Assembly: GCF_000828055.2 (NCBI RefSeq)
Contig: NZ_CP010523.2
Coordinates: 1,116,001 to 1,180,000, forward strand
DNA length: 64,000 nucleotides
Direction of reading: 5' to 3'
Origin: Klebsiella variicola
Lineage (GTDB): Bacteria; Pseudomonadota; Gammaproteobacteria; Enterobacterales; Enterobacteriaceae
The number at the start of each line of letters is the position of its first letter. The stretch's first letter is position 1. Shown here in pieces: positions 62,574 to 64,000 of this stretch. A program made the position numbers and the translations under genes. The notes under the pieces are model-generated. The model saw nothing but the letters and a program-made list of their open reading frames with translations. It searched no databases and was not told the DNA's origin.

Positions 62574-63506
62574 TCAGTAACCGGCGTGCTTATTGACCAG
62601 GTTCTTCAGCGGCAGCCCGCGGCGCTGGCGCTGAATGTTCTCCAGCAACTGGCGGGCGATCACCTCGGCAGGGGCCGCAGAGGCCATATGCGGGGTGATG
62701 ACCACCTGCGGATGGCGCCACAGCGGATCGTCCGCCGGCAATGGCTCCTGCGGGAAGACGTCGAGCACCGCCCCGGCGAGCTGGCCGCTCTCCAGCGCCG
62801 CCAGCACATCGTCATTGACCATATGCTCCCCGCGGCCGCAATTGATCAACACCGCCCCGGCGGGTAGCCGGTTGAACAGCGGCGCGGCGAGGATACCTCG
62901 GGTCTGCGCGGTGAGCGGCAGGAGGTTAATCAGCCCGTCAAGCGACCCAAGAAAGTGGTCGAGCGCCTCCTCGCCGCGATAGCAGGTGACACCAGCCAGC
63001 TGCTTTTCACTGCGCGACCAGCCGGAGACACGATAGCCGAGGCGGGCCAGCTGGTCAGCGATATAGCCGCCAATTTCGCCGAGACCCATAATGCCGATAT
63101 GGAAGTCGGCGGCGGCGCGCTGGGGATAGAGCTTCCAGGTTTGGGTTCGCTGGTGGGCCAGCGCCCGGTCGAAATGGCGCTGAAACCACAGGACGCTCCA
63201 CAGAGCATATTCGAACATGCCGTGGCGAAAATCTTCATCGATCACCCGGCACAGCGGGATCTCGCTGGCGAACAGCGCGGGCGGCAGATGATCGACCCCG
63301 GCGGACGCGGCCTGGATCAGCTTCAGCCCCGGCGAGCGGCTCAGCAGCTGCGGGTCCGGGAACCAGCAGCTGGCGTACTGGGCGTCGCGCGCCGCCTGGT
63401 GATGGGGCAGAAGCGCCGTGACGTCGGGAAACTGCTGCAGGGCGGCGCAAATATCGCGGGCGAAATCCGCGTCGTTACAATCCACAACGATAGTGATAAC
63501 AGACAT
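62574..63506 (-). CDS. Glyoxylate/hydroxypyruvate reductase A-like dehydrogenase
   Basis: D-isomer-specific 2-hydroxyacid dehydrogenase of 310 residues, resembling GhrA (312 residues). NAD(P)-binding motif GIMGLGEIGGYIADQLARLG, catalytic Arg in LINCGRGEHMV, Glu in VLDVFPQEPLP and His in VVITPHMASAA. It reduces 2-oxoacids such as glyoxylate or hydroxypyruvate. A separate ghrA occurs elsewhere in enterobacteria, so this would be a paralogue. It is 5 nt downstream of the aldolase-like gene. Confidence 0.85.
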   Translation of the reverse strand: MSVITIVVDCNDADFARDICAALQQFPDVTALLPHHQAARDAQYASCWFPDPQLLSRSPGLKLIQAASAGVDHLPPALFASEIPLCRVIDEDFRHGMFEYALWSVLWFQRHFDRALAHQRTQTWKLYPQRAAADFHIGIMGLGEIGGYIADQLARLGYRVSGWSRSEKQLAGVTCYRGEEALDHFLGSLDGLINLLPLTAQTRGILAAPLFNRLPAGAVLINCGRGEHMVNDDVLAALESGQLAGAVLDVFPQEPLPADDPLWRHPQVVITPHMASAAPAEVIARQLLENIQRQRRGLPLKNLVNKHAGY

Positions 63507-63511
63507 AGGCG

Positions 63512-64000
63512 TTAGTCTTTGTAAGAGGTATCGAGACGGTCAAGACGGCGCAGCCACGCCTGCCAGACCTGTTGACGTTCATGCTCCACGCCCATCAGCT
63601 GCTCGCAGGCGTGCTGGCTGAGGTGCGGAGCGATGGTGTGGATCGGGCTGAGGGCCGCCAGCTGGGCGGTGGCCATCTGGATCTCGCAGGCGCGGTTCAG
63701 GTAGTACATGATATAAAAGGCGTCAGCCACGGTGCGGCCCACCGACAGCAGGCCGTGGCTCTGCAGGATCATGGCGATATTATTCCCCAGCGAGCGCTGG
63801 ATGCGCGCCCGTTCGTCGAGGTCAAAGGCCACCCCTTCATAGGGATGGTAGCCGACGCGCTGGTAAAACTCGGTGCTGATCTGGTTAAGCTGCAGCAGGC
63901 CGTCCTCGCAGGCGGCCACCGCCATTCCCGGCAGCGTATGGGTGTGGATCACGCAGTGGGCGTCTTCCCGGGCCATATGCACCGCGCTGTGGATGGTAAA
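63512..64000 (-). CDS. Class II aldolase/adducin-family protein (5' end beyond the window)
   Basis: C-terminal part of a class II aldolase/adducin protein; the reading frame continues to the last base (preceding residues read FTIHSAVHMAREDA), so the start is outside. Metal ligands appear in VIHTHTLPGMA and LQSHGLLSVG. This family includes sugar-phosphate aldolases, epimerases and methylthioribulose dehydratases; the exact reaction is not evident. First of three close minus-strand genes with a GhrA-like and an SDR enzyme. Confidence 0.85.
   Translation of the reverse strand, partial: FTIHSAVHMAREDAHCVIHTHTLPGMAVAACEDGLLQLNQISTEFYQRVGYHPYEGVAFDLDERARIQRSLGNNIAMILQSHGLLSVGRTVADAFYIMYYLNRACEIQMATAQLAALSPIHTIAPHLSQHACEQLMGVEHERQQVWQAWLRRLDRLDTSYKD

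Overview
The window is chromosomal DNA from an enterobacterium, most likely a member of the Klebsiella pneumoniae complex. The core gene order is that of the E. coli norVW-srl-mltB-recA-alaS-csrA-luxS-emr-proU-nrd-stpA-ygaVP region. Proteins are close to E. coli orthologues, base composition is GC-rich, and Klebsiella-type extras sit between core genes: a zinc ABC importer, a long-form LeuA, LpxO and a chaperone-usher fimbria. This is inference from recalled sequence similarity; no search was run.

Region 1 (1-9.7 kb): nitric oxide detoxification (norVW, divergent from norR, with three NorR sites and a candidate sigma-54 promoter), then the glucitol operon srlAEBD-gutM-srlR-gutQ on the minus strand. 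Region 2 (9.7-14.1 kb): mltB, a 152-bp tandem BIME array, and a metal ABC importer led by a 35-codon membrane-peptide ORF and a Zur-like box. Region 3 (14.1-24.9 kb): pncC, recA with its LexA box, recX, alaS bracketed by two ERIC elements, csrA, one tRNA-Ser and four identical tRNA-Arg genes, a BON lipoprotein, yqaB, yqaA, gshA, the sRNA micA, and luxS.

Region 4 (24.9-39.7 kb): an AraC-type regulator converging on an actinobacterial/fungal-type 2-isopropylmalate synthase, then minus-strand operons emrRAB, ygaZH, proVWX and nrdHIEF, the last preceded by a pair of NrdR boxes. Region 5 (39.8-52.5 kb): accessory regulators and enzymes around ygaM, ygaC, alaE, stpA, lpxO and ygaVP. ygaV has a large symmetric operator. 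A PAP2 phosphatase is preceded by a PmrA-type box. A sigma-54-dependent aldehyde dehydrogenase is paired with an AcoR-type activator.

Region 6 (52.5-59.7 kb): a fimbrial island of two convergent modules (pilin-chaperone-usher-adhesin on plus, pilin-chaperone on minus) in AT-rich flanks that share a 16-bp direct repeat. Region 7 (60-64 kb): an orphan periplasmic binding protein, an unknown membrane protein, and a small catabolic operon (class II aldolase, GhrA-like reductase, SDR) running off the window end.

No prophage, insertion sequence, CRISPR array or toxin-antitoxin pair was recognised. The least ordinary parts are the metal importer with its small leading ORF, the regulatory sites proposed for the phosphatase and ygaV, the LeuA/AraC pair, and the two-module fimbrial island.
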